From Brettanomyces bruxellensis (Eukaryota > Ascomycota > Pichiomycetes > Pichiales > Pichiaceae), in NCBI RefSeq assembly GCF_011074885.1, contig NC_054689.1, positions 248,001 through 312,000 on the forward strand: a DNA stretch of 64,000 bases, in the 5' to 3' direction. Position 1 is the stretch's first letter; every line of letters begins with the position of its first letter. The position numbers and the translations under genes are program-made. A model generated the notes under the pieces. The model was not told where the DNA came from, did no database searches, and saw only the letters and a list, made by a program, of their open reading frames with translations. Positions 41,531-51,503 of the stretch are shown in pieces.

Positions 41531-41840
41531 ACATTCGTGTTCCATTCCCCAAATCTCCACTTTGTACATCTCGTGTGCATCTTAAGTTCATCGTCGTTCT
41601 AATCTCTCATTATTTCTCCATCCGGGAAGAATTTCATCCGAACCTCTCAAATATATGCAACTTAATCCTCTTTTTCTCTCTAATTGTCGCATTCCGTATA
41701 ATGCTAGTATGGCAGTAGTTTTAATCAAAAGTATAAAAAAGTATACATTTCCTCCTCCTTGTGTCTTCTTGTTTGTCATTATTAATACTAGTACTTAGAG
41801 GAAACAAAAACATATCATCCTCATACCAGGATGGCACCTA
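41531..41840. other. YPT31-CHZ1 convergent 3' region
   Basis: 310 bp between convergent stops. It must contain both polyadenylation regions. It is pyrimidine-rich, and nothing else was recognised. Confidence 0.6.
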
Positions 41841-42320
41841 CTATTTTTCATTCAGCACGAAATCTTCATCCTCATCCTCATCTTCATCTTCAAGAGCCGT
41901 ATCTTTACTGATCGCTGCACTCACTTTACTATAGTCAACAACCTTACCCCTCGTTCTTCTACCGGTGATTATGTTCGAAGTATCAATTTCAGCAAGATCA
42001 TCTTTCACATCGTCATCAATGATCAATTTATCGTCCGTCACATCATCTTCTGGTTTTTCATCATCTTCCTCTTGCTCATCCTCCTCGTTTTCATTATCAG
42101 ATGGCATGTCTCTATATTTACTTCTGTGGTGTCTCCTCTTCTTCTTGTATTTCTTCTTCACTGGCTCCGTGCTATTATTCACTGACTTCTCTGAAGTTTC
42201 CTTCTTCTCAGTCTTTTCTCCTTCCTCTAACTTTCTTTTGGTAGATGTGGCCACATTCTCCACAGGATGCGTTTCTTTTGAGCCAGCTTCCGTGCTTTCT
42301 TTGGTTTCCTTATCACTCAT
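41841..42320 (-). CDS. CHZ1: H2A.Z-H2B histone chaperone Chz1
   Basis: Nuclear chaperone that delivers Htz1(H2A.Z)-H2B to the SWR1 complex. The 159-residue product is intrinsically disordered and highly charged. It has a basic block KKKYKKKRRHHR at about residues 54-65, then an acidic block. The CHZ motif follows at about 107-133 (DLAEIDTSNIITGRRTRGK), and the C-terminal tail is acidic. S. cerevisiae Chz1 is 153 residues with the same motif order. The start is the first ATG. Its neighbour YPT31 is also its neighbour in S. cerevisiae. Confidence 0.93.
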   Translation of the reverse strand: MSDKETKESTEAGSKETHPVENVATSTKRKLEEGEKTEKKETSEKSVNNSTEPVKKKYKKKRRHHRSKYRDMPSDNENEEDEQEEDDEKPEDDVTDDKLIIDDDVKDDLAEIDTSNIITGRRTRGKVVDYSKVSAAISKDTALEDEDEDEDEDFVLNEK

Positions 42321-42625
42321 CTTAATCCAAAAGCCAGAAAATCAAATAAAGTATAACATTTGTTCAATGCACAGTTAATGCTTTTCTGCTTTCAACTAAG
42401 AGCACAATCCTTATTAACACTTCTATAACCAGGCTTTTATTCTTCGCGTCATTCGCGGAGCCGAATATTATTTTTTTTGTTCTGCGCTTCTTCTATATGT
42501 ACGGATGTTCTTCTTATTATTTTGATCTCGAGCTTTTTTCTTCTAAATATCTCCTTGCTGAAAATCACGCTACTCCTCTATTTATTATTATCTTGATCAT
42601 TGGTCGTTTTCGGCCGCTTTCTAAA

Positions 42626-42657
42626 TTTATGTGATCATGCGATCTTATGATCATAAA
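42626..42657. repeat. Near-perfect palindrome with GATCAT arms
   Basis: The left arm TTTATGTGATCAT mirrors the right arm ATGATCATAAA, with one unpaired base and a short spacer. It lies about 300 bp upstream of the CHZ1 start. It looks like a dyad operator or cruciform; no known factor is assigned. Confidence 0.7.
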
Positions 42658-43019
42658 CCATAACGTTTAATCACAAAAAATTAATGCTGGGGCTGCCCAT
42701 TTTGCCGTAAATTATGCTTTTTAATTTAAATTGTGTGTCTCTTTGAAAGCACACCTTATTTTAATGCCAGATGATTGCCGGGGGAAGGATGGTGTCAGAA
42801 GTCTCGGCTATAAAAATTTGAATGTCATAATAATGTTCTCATGCCGAATCCTCGTAGAAACCGGTAAGTTTGTGGTTGAGTATATAGTTGATATCATATA
42901 GGTGAGTGTTCTATTTTTTTTTTCTTTTTTTTTGGCTTGATTATTTTTATTTATTCTTTCCATCTTGCGAACAAAAAGGGAAACAACAAAAAAAAAGTAA
43001 ATAAAATCAAAGAGGGAAA

Positions 43020-43044
43020 TTGGATTGGGTTGGATTGGATTGGA
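43020..43044. repeat. Five TTGGA/TTGGG pentamer repeats
   Basis: Five head-to-tail units TTGGA, TTGGG, TTGGA, TTGGA, TTGGA. It is a short microsatellite with G-rich units on the plus strand. Confidence 0.9.
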
Positions 43045-43433
43045 TCGCATTGAGTGTAGACATACAATAAACAGTATTTCACACTTAAAAAAAAAAAAAA
43101 AGATAGACGTTTTTCATATTCCTTACTGTTCTTTCCTCTACAAATCATTCAAAACAGGAAAATCCATAATTCAGGAAGTTCACATCTGTCCCAGTGCATA
43201 CCCCTTGAGGTTTCTTTCATATTCCTAAAAGCCGATAGCCGTTTCCGCTAGCATATTTCAGGCTTTCCCCAGATTTTTGCAAAATAATCATTTGCGTTCA
43301 AGGTGGGTTTTCGAAGTACATATTACTTAATATTATCTCTAATTTAATAGTTAGAATAGAAGACAAGCAAGACTTAGATATATCTACACAGTTAACAGTG
43401 TGTCTACCTTTCGGCATAATCCGTATATAGACT

Positions 43434-45332
43434 ATGTCAGGCGATGTTTTACCATATTCAGATCCTTTGTTGGAACTTTTGAAGGATCCATACCTCAATA
43501 AGGAAAAAGATAAAGCTCAAGTGCTTGTTAAATATATAGAAAAAATAAAGGACTCGACATTAAAGGCATGGTGTATCGAGGCATTTGAAATTCTTCGTGA
43601 TTTGGAGAAGATAGAAGTGAAAATTAACAATTGGGAGTTTCAGACTTTGGATTTTAACATTTCTGTAGATTCAGTGATGCTTAATGAGCAGGACGTGAAA
43701 AGAAGAAAATTTAACTTGCAGGTGGCGAAAAGAGTTGCCAGACACTGTTTAGACTTTCATAAAATTCTAGGTCGGCTTGGAGTGGAAATAGATGAACTCA
43801 GCTCTTTTTCAAAAAGACTAAGTCCGCTTCAAAAAATCAGTGATCCCGGAACGATTCTCACGGAGCTAAATTTAAGGGTTATAAAGATCCAAAGTGTGTT
43901 GGCAGATCAGATTTCAATTCATTATTCCCGAGCTCGATTGGTCAATATCGGAATCAGTCTGGAGGATCTTGTTCATAGTAATGAGGACGATTCGGAAACT
44001 AAAGGTGGCATCAACAATGATACTTTAAGAAATTACAAGCAGTTTGTGAACAATTTACTACAGCAATTGAATGCAACAGTCCGTTCTGGAGATACTATAG
44101 GAGCCATGGAATGTATCTCTATTGTTAACGACGTGGAGAAAATGTTCAATTCTATGAAAGCACAGCGTGAACAGCAGAGGCAAAAGAAAATTCTAGATAG
44201 ACAAGAGGAGGAGCGTAAAACACGGCAAACTGAAAGAGATAGAGCACACCAAATAAAGGAGGATGAACTTAGAGAGGATTTAAAGAGAGAACAACAGAAA
44301 AGAAAGTATAACGTGGAATCAGAGTTTAAGCAGGCTGCAAGGTCACAGGGCATTCCGTCCCCACCTAATTCATCCAATGTTGGAAAACATGCAAGACACG
44401 TCTCCGGTTTTTCCAGTGGAAACGAATCCATCGATTCGGATGAAGATATTGACATGAGCGAAGCCGACTCAACACTATCATCTTTCGATGTCGATGGAAG
44501 AAGAAAGAGACGGATGAACAATGATAACATTCCAGTGAACTTAGAAGATACTATACTTCATAGAACGACACTCACAGAAAAACTCCCGGATCTTCTGTCA
44601 GCATTTGATGAAGCGAAGGCTGCGGAATCTGGATTAAAAAAGGTGGTTTCCAAAGCTGCGTCTGGTAATAAGAGCATGCAAACGCAAACGGTATCCATGA
44701 AATCTGAAGAAAAGGATAACAGTGAATCGAACAATACATCGGGAGAAAGTACAAGGAACGAAAAAGGACAATTAGATTCCGAAGATGCACAGAAAGTATA
44801 CACGGAGAGTATTCCTCGTCCATTACCAGGGCCATCCATCTTAAAGGCATTTTTCCAGCCAGTGATTAAGAAGCCGATCTTCATTGATTCAAATATGCAG
44901 AGCCATCCTCTTGATGGAAGTGTGCTTCAACTACAATCATTGGGTAGAAAGCGCGTGAAAAGATTGACAGGTGCTGATGTTCAAAAAAGATTACTAAAAT
45001 ACAAAAAGGATGAGCAACTTAAGGAATTGACGTTATCGACAAAAAAGTTGACTTCGATCCAGGTGGGCTCTGGGAGAGTAAAAGAGACCGTGAAAGAGAT
45101 CGAGCAACAGTTGCCTCGTTCACCAACATCACCTACAGAAAATTCTGATCAAGATACTTCGAAAAATGAAGCTGATACATCTAATGTTAAAAGTAATCCT
45201 GTGAAAAATGTGACTGGACCTGCAGTACCGGACGGGAGTAATCTGCCTGATATCCAATTTCCTGTGTTTAATATGAACAATGATGATACCATGGTAAGCG
45301 AGGAAAGTAGTATGGATGACTCCGTTGACTAG
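43434..45332 (+). CDS. Unrecognised 632-residue coiled-coil protein
   Basis: A complete ORF that I cannot assign. Residues 1-185 look mostly helical and have an ordered composition (WEFQTLDFNISVDSVMLNEQ, then a long Leu/Ile-rich helical stretch). Residues about 230-300 form a strongly charged predicted coiled coil (Glu/Arg/Lys/Gln). Residues 305-450 are Ser/Asp-rich and look disordered. A second conserved-looking block at about 462-555 begins PRPLPGPSILKAFFQPVIKK and is basic. The last 70 residues are acidic and Ser-rich. There is no membrane segment or signal peptide. Composition suggests a nuclear or cytoskeletal scaffold, but that is only inference. It lies between CHZ1 and MRP17, which are not neighbours in S. 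cerevisiae, so synteny does not help. The start is the first ATG. Confidence 0.85.
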   Translation: MSGDVLPYSDPLLELLKDPYLNKEKDKAQVLVKYIEKIKDSTLKAWCIEAFEILRDLEKIEVKINNWEFQTLDFNISVDSVMLNEQDVKRRKFNLQVAKRVARHCLDFHKILGRLGVEIDELSSFSKRLSPLQKISDPGTILTELNLRVIKIQSVLADQISIHYSRARLVNIGISLEDLVHSNEDDSETKGGINNDTLRNYKQFVNNLLQQLNATVRSGDTIGAMECISIVNDVEKMFNSMKAQREQQRQKKILDRQEEERKTRQTERDRAHQIKEDELREDLKREQQKRKYNVESEFKQAARSQGIPSPPNSSNVGKHARHVSGFSSGNESIDSDEDIDMSEADSTLSSFDVDGRRKRRMNNDNIPVNLEDTILHRTTLTEKLPDLLSAFDEAKAAESGLKKVVSKAASGNKSMQTQTVSMKSEEKDNSESNNTSGESTRNEKGQLDSEDAQKVYTESIPRPLPGPSILKAFFQPVIKKPIFIDSNMQSHPLDGSVLQLQSLGRKRVKRLTGADVQKRLLKYKKDEQLKELTLSTKKLTSIQVGSGRVKETVKEIEQQLPRSPTSPTENSDQDTSKNEADTSNVKSNPVKNVTGPAVPDGSNLPDIQFPVFNMNNDDTMVSEESSMDDSVD

Positions 45333-45566
45333 ACGAAGCTAGCAATTTATCTTCACGCAGAACTTGAATCTTAATCTATAGAACCAGAATATATTTCTAA
45401 TGTCGAATGTTCTCCTGCAAGGAGTAACGTAGTTCAATTTAATATAGCATTCAGACCTTTATTGATATGTACAATTTTCCTATTTGCGTCTAGGATATAT
45501 ATATATGTATGTATGTGCACTTATGAATCTGACAATTATTTGTTGTTGCTTAAATATTATATTTCA

Positions 45567-46014
45567 TCATATTTCATCATAGTGTATATCATTTAAAGAA
45601 GATAGCATTCTGCTAACGCTAGATCCAGGATTCAAGGTCTTAGAGTTATCAACTCTTATAAGATTAGACCGTATCACCCTCGGATCGTTCTTTAATGATC
45701 TTAGAATTTCTCTCTGCACAGCACTAGAGGAATCAAACAGCATAAGAAAGTGCGAACCCTGGAAATGCCTTTCGTTAGCTTTTTTCATGAGTTTCGGAAG
45801 AGGCTTTGCACCTAAAGACACTATTTCACGCACAACACCATTGTTTTTGATAACCAATTTACCTATAGTAGATGCCAATCTGGAAATATCAAACAGCAGT
45901 TAGTAAATATGTGATATTACACTTTAAGCTCTGCAGCAATACTTACTCTTTTGCCTCGGAATGAACGGCAAGCGGATCCGATATTCTGGCTATTGCAATC
46001 AATTCATAGAGCAT
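45567..46014 (-). CDS. MRP17: Mitochondrial ribosomal protein bS6m, spliced
   Basis: Small-subunit mitoribosomal protein of the bS6 family. The gene has two exons on the minus strand: 46014-45947 (68 nt, starting [15 protein letters not shown]) and 45879-45567. The 67-nt intron has GTAAGT, TACTAAC and CAG. Joining the exons gives 126 residues against 131 for S. cerevisiae Mrp17. The splice restores the family string [12 protein letters not shown] across the junction. The core then follows: [36 protein letters not shown] and [12 protein letters not shown]. Without the first exon the ORF would lack an ATG in this region. DID4 lies divergently on the other side, as for YKL003C and YKL002W. Confidence 0.95.
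45880..45946 (-). other. Intron of MRP17
   Basis: 67-nt spliceosomal intron read from the minus strand. The donor GTAAGT is at 45946-45941, the perfect branch-point box TACTAAC at 45905-45899, and the acceptor CAG at 45882-45880. It interrupts a glutamate codon (GA|A). Splicing is required to give the conserved N terminus. Confidence 0.95.
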
Positions 46015-46433
46015 TTTCAGCCAAGTTGCTCTTATTTCTGTGCAATAATTACTCTTTCGTTGAGGCCACACATCAACTTCGAGTATCGTTAAAGCAGCAG
46101 CATATGAAGCCTAATTTATACATATATTTTTTCACTTTATGCTCTCTTCCAATTTTAAGCAAAAAAAATGTACGGGTGTTAATTTTTTTTTGTCCCACTA
46201 AGGAAACGTGCGGCATGGTTAGACCTTTACATAAATTTGGAAGACAGTGAACATAGGATGTGAATTAACAGCGTACGGAAGTAACAGCAGACAACACAAG
46301 TACTCCATTGCAAATTATTATTTTAGAAGATACAGAATCGCCTTGTTTGGTGCTGATAATATCGTTTTAAAAGCAGGTCTTTTTTTTCACGATATATATT
46401 TGTCATATAGTTTGATATTACATTTTAAGTAAC
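46015..46433. other. Divergent promoter region MRP17 / DID4
   Basis: 419 bp between divergent genes. It contains poly-T runs near 46182 and 46380. Small ORFs present here have no recognisable product. Confidence 0.6.
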
Positions 46434-47114
46434 ATGTTTGAATGGTTATTTGGGAAGAGGCTTACACCTCAGCAACAAATGAGGAAAAATCAGCGGCAAT
46501 TAGAAAGAACACAAAGAGAGCTTGACAGGGAAAAAATGAAGCTTCAACAACAAGAAAAAAGGCTAACGCAAGAAATTAAACGGTCGGCCAAAGCAGGGCA
46601 AATACCAACGGTAAAAGTGCAGGCTCGTGATTTAATAAGGACAAGAAAGCAGGTTACTAAGTTTGATAAGATGAAGACACAACTACAAGCGATTTCTTTG
46701 AGACTTCAGACAATGAGTTCATCTACACAGATGACCAGTACGATGAGAAATGCAACTAGAATCTTGAGTGGAATGAATGGACACATGAATCTCAATCAAT
46801 TGGGAAGAATTACGCAAGAATTTCAGAAGTCGATGGATGCCATGGATCAGAAGCAAGAGATGGTGGATGATGTGATGGATGATATGATGGATGATGAGTT
46901 GGAAGATGAAGATGAGGACGAGATTGATGAAGTAGTGGGTAAAGTGCTTGATGAGGTGGGAGTTAACCTCAATGATAAGTTGGGTGACTCTGCGATCCCA
47001 TCGGAGAGCGTTAAATCAGAGGAGAAGCCCGTTGCAAATAAACCCCAACTACTTGGAGCTGAAGGTGGTGTAGATGATGATTTACAAGCACGTCTTGACA
47101 GCTTGAAAAGGTGA
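46434..47114 (+). CDS. DID4: ESCRT-III subunit Did4/Vps2 (CHMP2)
   Basis: ESCRT-III protein that acts with Vps24 and Snf7 in membrane scission at endosomes. The 226-residue product starts MFEWLFGKRLTPQQQMRKNQ, with the amphipathic N terminus and basic first helix of the Vps2 group. Helical core sequence follows (KVQARDLIRTRKQVTKFDKM, QLQAISLRLQTM). The autoinhibitory acidic region has Met/Asp repeats (about 140-165). The C-terminal MIM1 motif DDDLQARLDSLKR recruits Vps4. S. cerevisiae Did4 is 232 residues and ends almost identically. Divergent pairing with MRP17 matches YKL002W and YKL003C. Confidence 0.95.
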   Translation: MFEWLFGKRLTPQQQMRKNQRQLERTQRELDREKMKLQQQEKRLTQEIKRSAKAGQIPTVKVQARDLIRTRKQVTKFDKMKTQLQAISLRLQTMSSSTQMTSTMRNATRILSGMNGHMNLNQLGRITQEFQKSMDAMDQKQEMVDDVMDDMMDDELEDEDEDEIDEVVGKVLDEVGVNLNDKLGDSAIPSESVKSEEKPVANKPQLLGAEGGVDDDLQARLDSLKR

Positions 47115-48582
47115 TGTTTGTTGAAAAAAAAAAAAATGATATTTGTGCTTGTAAATCAATACGGTTACTGATAGCACTGTCGGGAGAACATTGATAAAGA
47201 TAATAATAGCTTAGAAAGAAGTAAATAGTTTAGATGATGCAATCGCATAATCTCAGATCTTGTTCCAGCTATGTTAAAATGCAGAATATAAGCCACGCCA
47301 TGTACCCAAAGAAAATAAATTATGCAGTTAGAAAGTTTCATATCTTATAATTGGCAAGGCAAGTATGCTTCCGAGAGTCCGTTGATTTTGAATCTTAGAT
47401 CTGATATGGTTTTAGATCAATTGTATTACAGCCCGATGTGGCTGTGATCCGTTCGTTACTTTATTTTTTTTCGTGCTTTATTATTTAGTCTCTGGTCCCT
47501 AATTAATTTTAAGTTTTTTTTATTTTATTGGCACGAATTCGTTCGGTTCTATTTTTATTATCTCCAGCCCCATGTGTTTGGTTCGCTAATTGTTTCATTT
47601 CAATACGTGCGAACTTTTTCCCCTCCCTCTCCTTAAAATTCTATCCATTACGATGACGTCTTAGTTTAATCATCGTTTCTTCTGAACCAAGTCCACCCCT
47701 TTAAAGTTTGTATATTTTAGACAGCTATATCTTTATGACGCGAATTGTTCCCGTGTACCAGTTGTAGTCTCGTATTTATATCTTCATCTAAACATATAAA
47801 GGGAAAAAGCAGAATTAAAAAATATTTCATGTCAGAACGCACGGTTGAGTAGGAAGAGAACATTACTGCTTTTTTCAGCTACGCTTTCGATTTATGCTGC
47901 AAATTTATCCCAGCCTTCGAGCAAGGTACTTTTTTTGGCTGCCTCATAAAACAGCATTTCGACAATAAATATTTAGAAAACATCCAGCAATCATCCGTTT
48001 ATTTACTCATTATACAGTATCTCGGAGGTTATATTCTGATTCAGAGTGTCAACGCGAGGTCCAATCTTATTTGCTCCGTGCTGAACATTTTTGACATATA
48101 TATCAATTTGTTCCTAGGGCAACCAAAGTCAGCTTTATTCTGCACCCACCCTTTTTCTTATCCTCCTTTTTCTCTTCTCTCATTTTTTCTATTACTTTTT
48201 TTTTTTCGCTTTTTCTCCTTATTTTCTTCTTTCTCGGTTCCATCCGGTTCATTCTGCCTTACTTCGTTTGGCTTGGCACATTCGCGCGGATCTTTTGAGA
48301 CCATCGATAAAATTTGGCACTGTTCTGCAGTTCAATAAATTTCCAAACTACTCACTACATATTTTATCTGTGTGAGGATTTCAACATACAAGGAGGTACT
48401 GCTGTTAGTGAGCTTGGTCTGCATTCTATATATAAGCATCTGTTTTTTTGTTTTACTTGCGCATTTCTTTCCACCTTCCACCATTTAGTTCGAGTTGGAA
48501 GAAAGAAGTCGTTCATTCGTCTTCAATCTTTTTGCATACATTCTGGTAACTGGTCCACCCAATACACCGGTATAATTTCACA
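47115..48582. other. Long intergenic region upstream of the HAL5/NPR1-type kinase
   Basis: 1.47 kb between two rightward genes. Apart from the DID4 3' end, it probably serves as an extended promoter and leader for the kinase. A pyrimidine-rich tract of about 100 bp lies at 48140-48243, with T runs. No credible ORF or RNA gene was found. Confidence 0.55.
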
Positions 48583-50994
48583 ATGGTATCGCTTCTAAGG
48601 ACTAAGAAGAATGACTCGCTCCTTCCGAGCGAGGGGGACACGCATAGAAGGATGAATATTTTCAGGAGACTGAGAGAAAAAGCCAGGCATCATTCGCATA
48701 TTGAGGAGGAAGAAAAAGCTGTTTCTAGCAAACGTACGCCCAGGTTGCGAACATCAACGTTTTCCGTCCCTCGTGTTAAAGCAGGAATATCTGGTCAATC
48801 GCCTGAAACTCCGAAACCATCCGCCATCCCTACTGCACGTCCTCGAAATTCAACTTCAGCACTTCCGATGCCAACCCGATACGGGGAGCGTTCAGCAACG
48901 TCTCTGGGTCATAGTGCGTTGGTTGGTCAGGGAGCACCGTTCAAAAGAGACCGTGTTGCAACCATAAACACGTCTAATATGGCATCATCTATAACACGAG
49001 TCGGTCTTCCTTCCATAAATGACTATCAGCCTAAGACACATAAGATGAAGTATAATCCGTATGGGCTGGGAAATATGGACGGTCCATCGAGGGTGAGCAC
49101 GGCCTCTTCGGTGAGAAACAATACACACATGACATTTGAAAGTTTTGACGACGAAGCAAATATACTTCCGTATCCGGTGGATTCTCCAAACAAGCATCTT
49201 CCGGCAGAACTCGCCATAGAGCACGAAAATCTTCTCGATGAGTTTGTGTTTGTGAACAAGACATCCAATCTTGGAACCGGTGCATCCGCTTTGGTCAAGA
49301 AAGTCCACCGAATAGGCCATCCCAAGGATATTTATGCGGTCAAGAAGTTTGTTCTTTTCAAAGGTGAAAAGCCGGACGAGTTCTACGAGCGCGCTTCCAA
49401 AGAGTACATCATTCACCACAACCTCAATGCCGGTTTCCACGTGGTCACGTGCTACTCCTTGGTAAAGATATCGCATCAACGCAATTTGGCACGGGGTTGG
49501 GGTCTTCTCATGGAGCTTTGCCGGGCCGATTTGTTTGACGTTATCTCGAAACCAGGATTTTCGCATGTCTCCAATGGTGAGAAGATGTGTCTATTCAAGC
49601 AGGTTGTGTACGGTGTGAAGTATATGCATGATTTCGATATAGCACACAGGGATTTGAAGCCCGAAAACATATTGCTTACGTCGGATGGCATTGTTAAGAT
49701 TACCGACTTCGGTGTTGCCGAGTATGGTCACGAAATTCCTGGTGACTTCTCATCTCCTTTAAAAATGAGCAAACAGATCGTGGGTTCTTCTCCATACCAG
49801 CCGCCAGAGGTGGAGGCGCTGAAAAATGTGCCTCGTGAGAAAAGATCGACGTATGACATGTTTCAAATGGATCACTGGGCTTTGGGTGTCATATTGTTTG
49901 TTCTATTTTACGGTGATGTACCGTTTGACAAGGCATCCGATTCGTGTAGTGCGTTCAGAGATTATGAGCAAGTTTTAAAGGAGTACAGCACACGGATTAA
50001 TCCCGATTTCAAGAAGACTAACTTGAAAGGTCCAGGTATAGAGTACCGGTTTGCCAGAAAGTTCATGGATATGGGAATAGCACGTCTTGCCTGGAGACTT
50101 GTTGATCCTGATCCTAAAGTCAGATATCGACTATATGATCTTTTCTCGGATAGGGCATTCCAGCAGGCTGAAATGTGCGTCGATGAAAAGGAACACGCTT
50201 GTAACTTTTGTCACTTATCCGAATCCAAAGACGTTGCATTCAAATATCCGCTTGGAAGTGATATACAGATTCCTAGATACTCCCAACGATCGATATCCTC
50301 ATCTTCCTCGTCAACATCGAACTACGTGATGGGTTCTAGAAAGGGAACTCTTACCGGAACATCTTCCAGGTCAGCATCGCAATCTTCCGTTGAAGTGCCG
50401 AAGCTGAAATCCATGATAGATATTGCTGCTGAGGCAAGGAACATTCAGCGAGTTAGTTCCATGATACCCCGGCGTATTAGAGAAGAATTGCTGGATTCGG
50501 GGGTGAAGGTCACCTTAAATCCAAAATTGAAGGAGGGCACCAAAGCCGAGGACGGAAAGCTGCAGGAAAGTAAGAAGTTAATAATAGAAGAGGAGAAGGA
50601 GGAGGATGGCAAAGAGAATAAAGACAATGGTGATTCGTTACCTAGGGTTGCTGAAGGCCAAGAAGTTCAGAATGTCAAAACGGTACATGTTCCAAGTGAA
50701 GAACTGAAGGATAAAGATGAACCTGAGAAGCGGGATGCTTCTCTGAAGGATAATAAGCCGGAAGAGCACGATGGTTGTGTGAGGAATGATCAAGAAGATT
50801 GTTGTAACGATTGTTCGGTTCCTCAGCCAGAGTCTGCTGCTGTTGATTATGACAACTTGTTGACAATCGGCGGTTTTCATAAGATTCTGCTATCGGACAC
50901 AGTCCAGGATGGATTACGACCATTGACTGCCACGTTAACAAAAAGTGCTTGCAGATGTATGGTTAAGCGCCATAATCACATTTCCAAGTGGTAG
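48583..50994 (+). CDS. HAL5/NPR1-family Ser/Thr protein kinase (Rtk1/Hrk1-like)
   Basis: Fungal-specific kinase related to the Npr1/Hal5 group, whose members control plasma-membrane transporters and ion homeostasis. The 803-residue product has a basic, Ser/Pro-rich disordered N terminus (about 1-210). The kinase domain spans about 222-535 with the P-loop LGTGASALVKKV (about 228), the catalytic lysine in YAVKKF, HRDLKPEN (about 354), DFG (about 375), and PPE in place of APE after SSPYQ. A cysteine-containing segment follows (CVDEKEHACNFCHLSE). The tail is disordered and acidic, and ends in basic residues. HRDLKPEN rather than HRDLKLDN, together with a long activation loop, points to the Rtk1/Hrk1 branch, but I cannot choose the exact orthologue without an alignment. 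Targets are unknown. Confidence 0.85.
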   Translation: MVSLLRTKKNDSLLPSEGDTHRRMNIFRRLREKARHHSHIEEEEKAVSSKRTPRLRTSTFSVPRVKAGISGQSPETPKPSAIPTARPRNSTSALPMPTRYGERSATSLGHSALVGQGAPFKRDRVATINTSNMASSITRVGLPSINDYQPKTHKMKYNPYGLGNMDGPSRVSTASSVRNNTHMTFESFDDEANILPYPVDSPNKHLPAELAIEHENLLDEFVFVNKTSNLGTGASALVKKVHRIGHPKDIYAVKKFVLFKGEKPDEFYERASKEYIIHHNLNAGFHVVTCYSLVKISHQRNLARGWGLLMELCRADLFDVISKPGFSHVSNGEKMCLFKQVVYGVKYMHDFDIAHRDLKPENILLTSDGIVKITDFGVAEYGHEIPGDFSSPLKMSKQIVGSSPYQPPEVEALKNVPREKRSTYDMFQMDHWALGVILFVLFYGDVPFDKASDSCSAFRDYEQVLKEYSTRINPDFKKTNLKGPGIEYRFARKFMDMGIARLAWRLVDPDPKVRYRLYDLFSDRAFQQAEMCVDEKEHACNFCHLSESKDVAFKYPLGSDIQIPRYSQRSISSSSSSTSNYVMGSRKGTLTGTSSRSASQSSVEVPKLKSMIDIAAEARNIQRVSSMIPRRIREELLDSGVKVTLNPKLKEGTKAEDGKLQESKKLIIEEEKEEDGKENKDNGDSLPRVAEGQEVQNVKTVHVPSEELKDKDEPEKRDASLKDNKPEEHDGCVRNDQEDCCNDCSVPQPESAAVDYDNLLTIGGFHKILLSDTVQDGLRPLTATLTKSACRCMVKRHNHISKW

Positions 50995-51503
50995 AACCAT
51001 AATAAATAATATCTACAGCTAACACTGAGTAAGTAATCAAATCACGCTTATATTTGATAAAATGTAACTTTATGAAAAAAAAGTATATATGTATAATAAA
51101 AAGGAACAATTTCTGACTGTGAAGGTCAAATGACAACACGAATTGGTTATCAGTTCAGACCAGCAGTCAAAATTAAAACAAAATAAAAACGGATAATAAA
51201 AGAAGCTTAAAAGAAGCCGAGAGAAAGTAAGGCATGCCTGAATTGTGAAATCGCAAAACTTAAATAAAAAGTGCACGTAGGAAAGATCGCAGAAGCAGCG
51301 TGCTTCACATTGTCGTTTTGTTCTTTTTATTATTGTTCTTACTTTCGTTCGCTTATAAATTCCAAAGCCTCGTGAAGCCATTAGCCTAGCTGTCATGCAA
51401 AGGAATATGAAAAAAAATAAAATAAAATAAAATAAAGCATAATAATAAAAATCTGTAATATGCTGTTCCGTAAAATTTCAAGGTAACATGCAATTCAACT
51501 GAC
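50995..51503. other. Kinase-PPQ1 convergent region
   Basis: 509 bp between convergent stops. It is AT-rich and includes an (AAAAT)n microsatellite (51411-51436). No gene was recognised. Confidence 0.6.
51411..51436. repeat. (AAAAT)n microsatellite
   Basis: Four to five units of AAAAT immediately downstream of the phosphatase gene. Confidence 0.85.

Larger units (their letters stand above)
42321..43433. other. Divergent intergenic region CHZ1 / 43434 gene
   Basis: 1.11 kb without a credible gene. It contains a near-palindrome at 42626-42657, long T and A tracts (about 42911-42932, 42988-42996, 43087-43101), and a run of five TTGGR pentamers (43020-43044). No ORF above 80 codons has a recognisable product. 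Confidence 0.55.
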
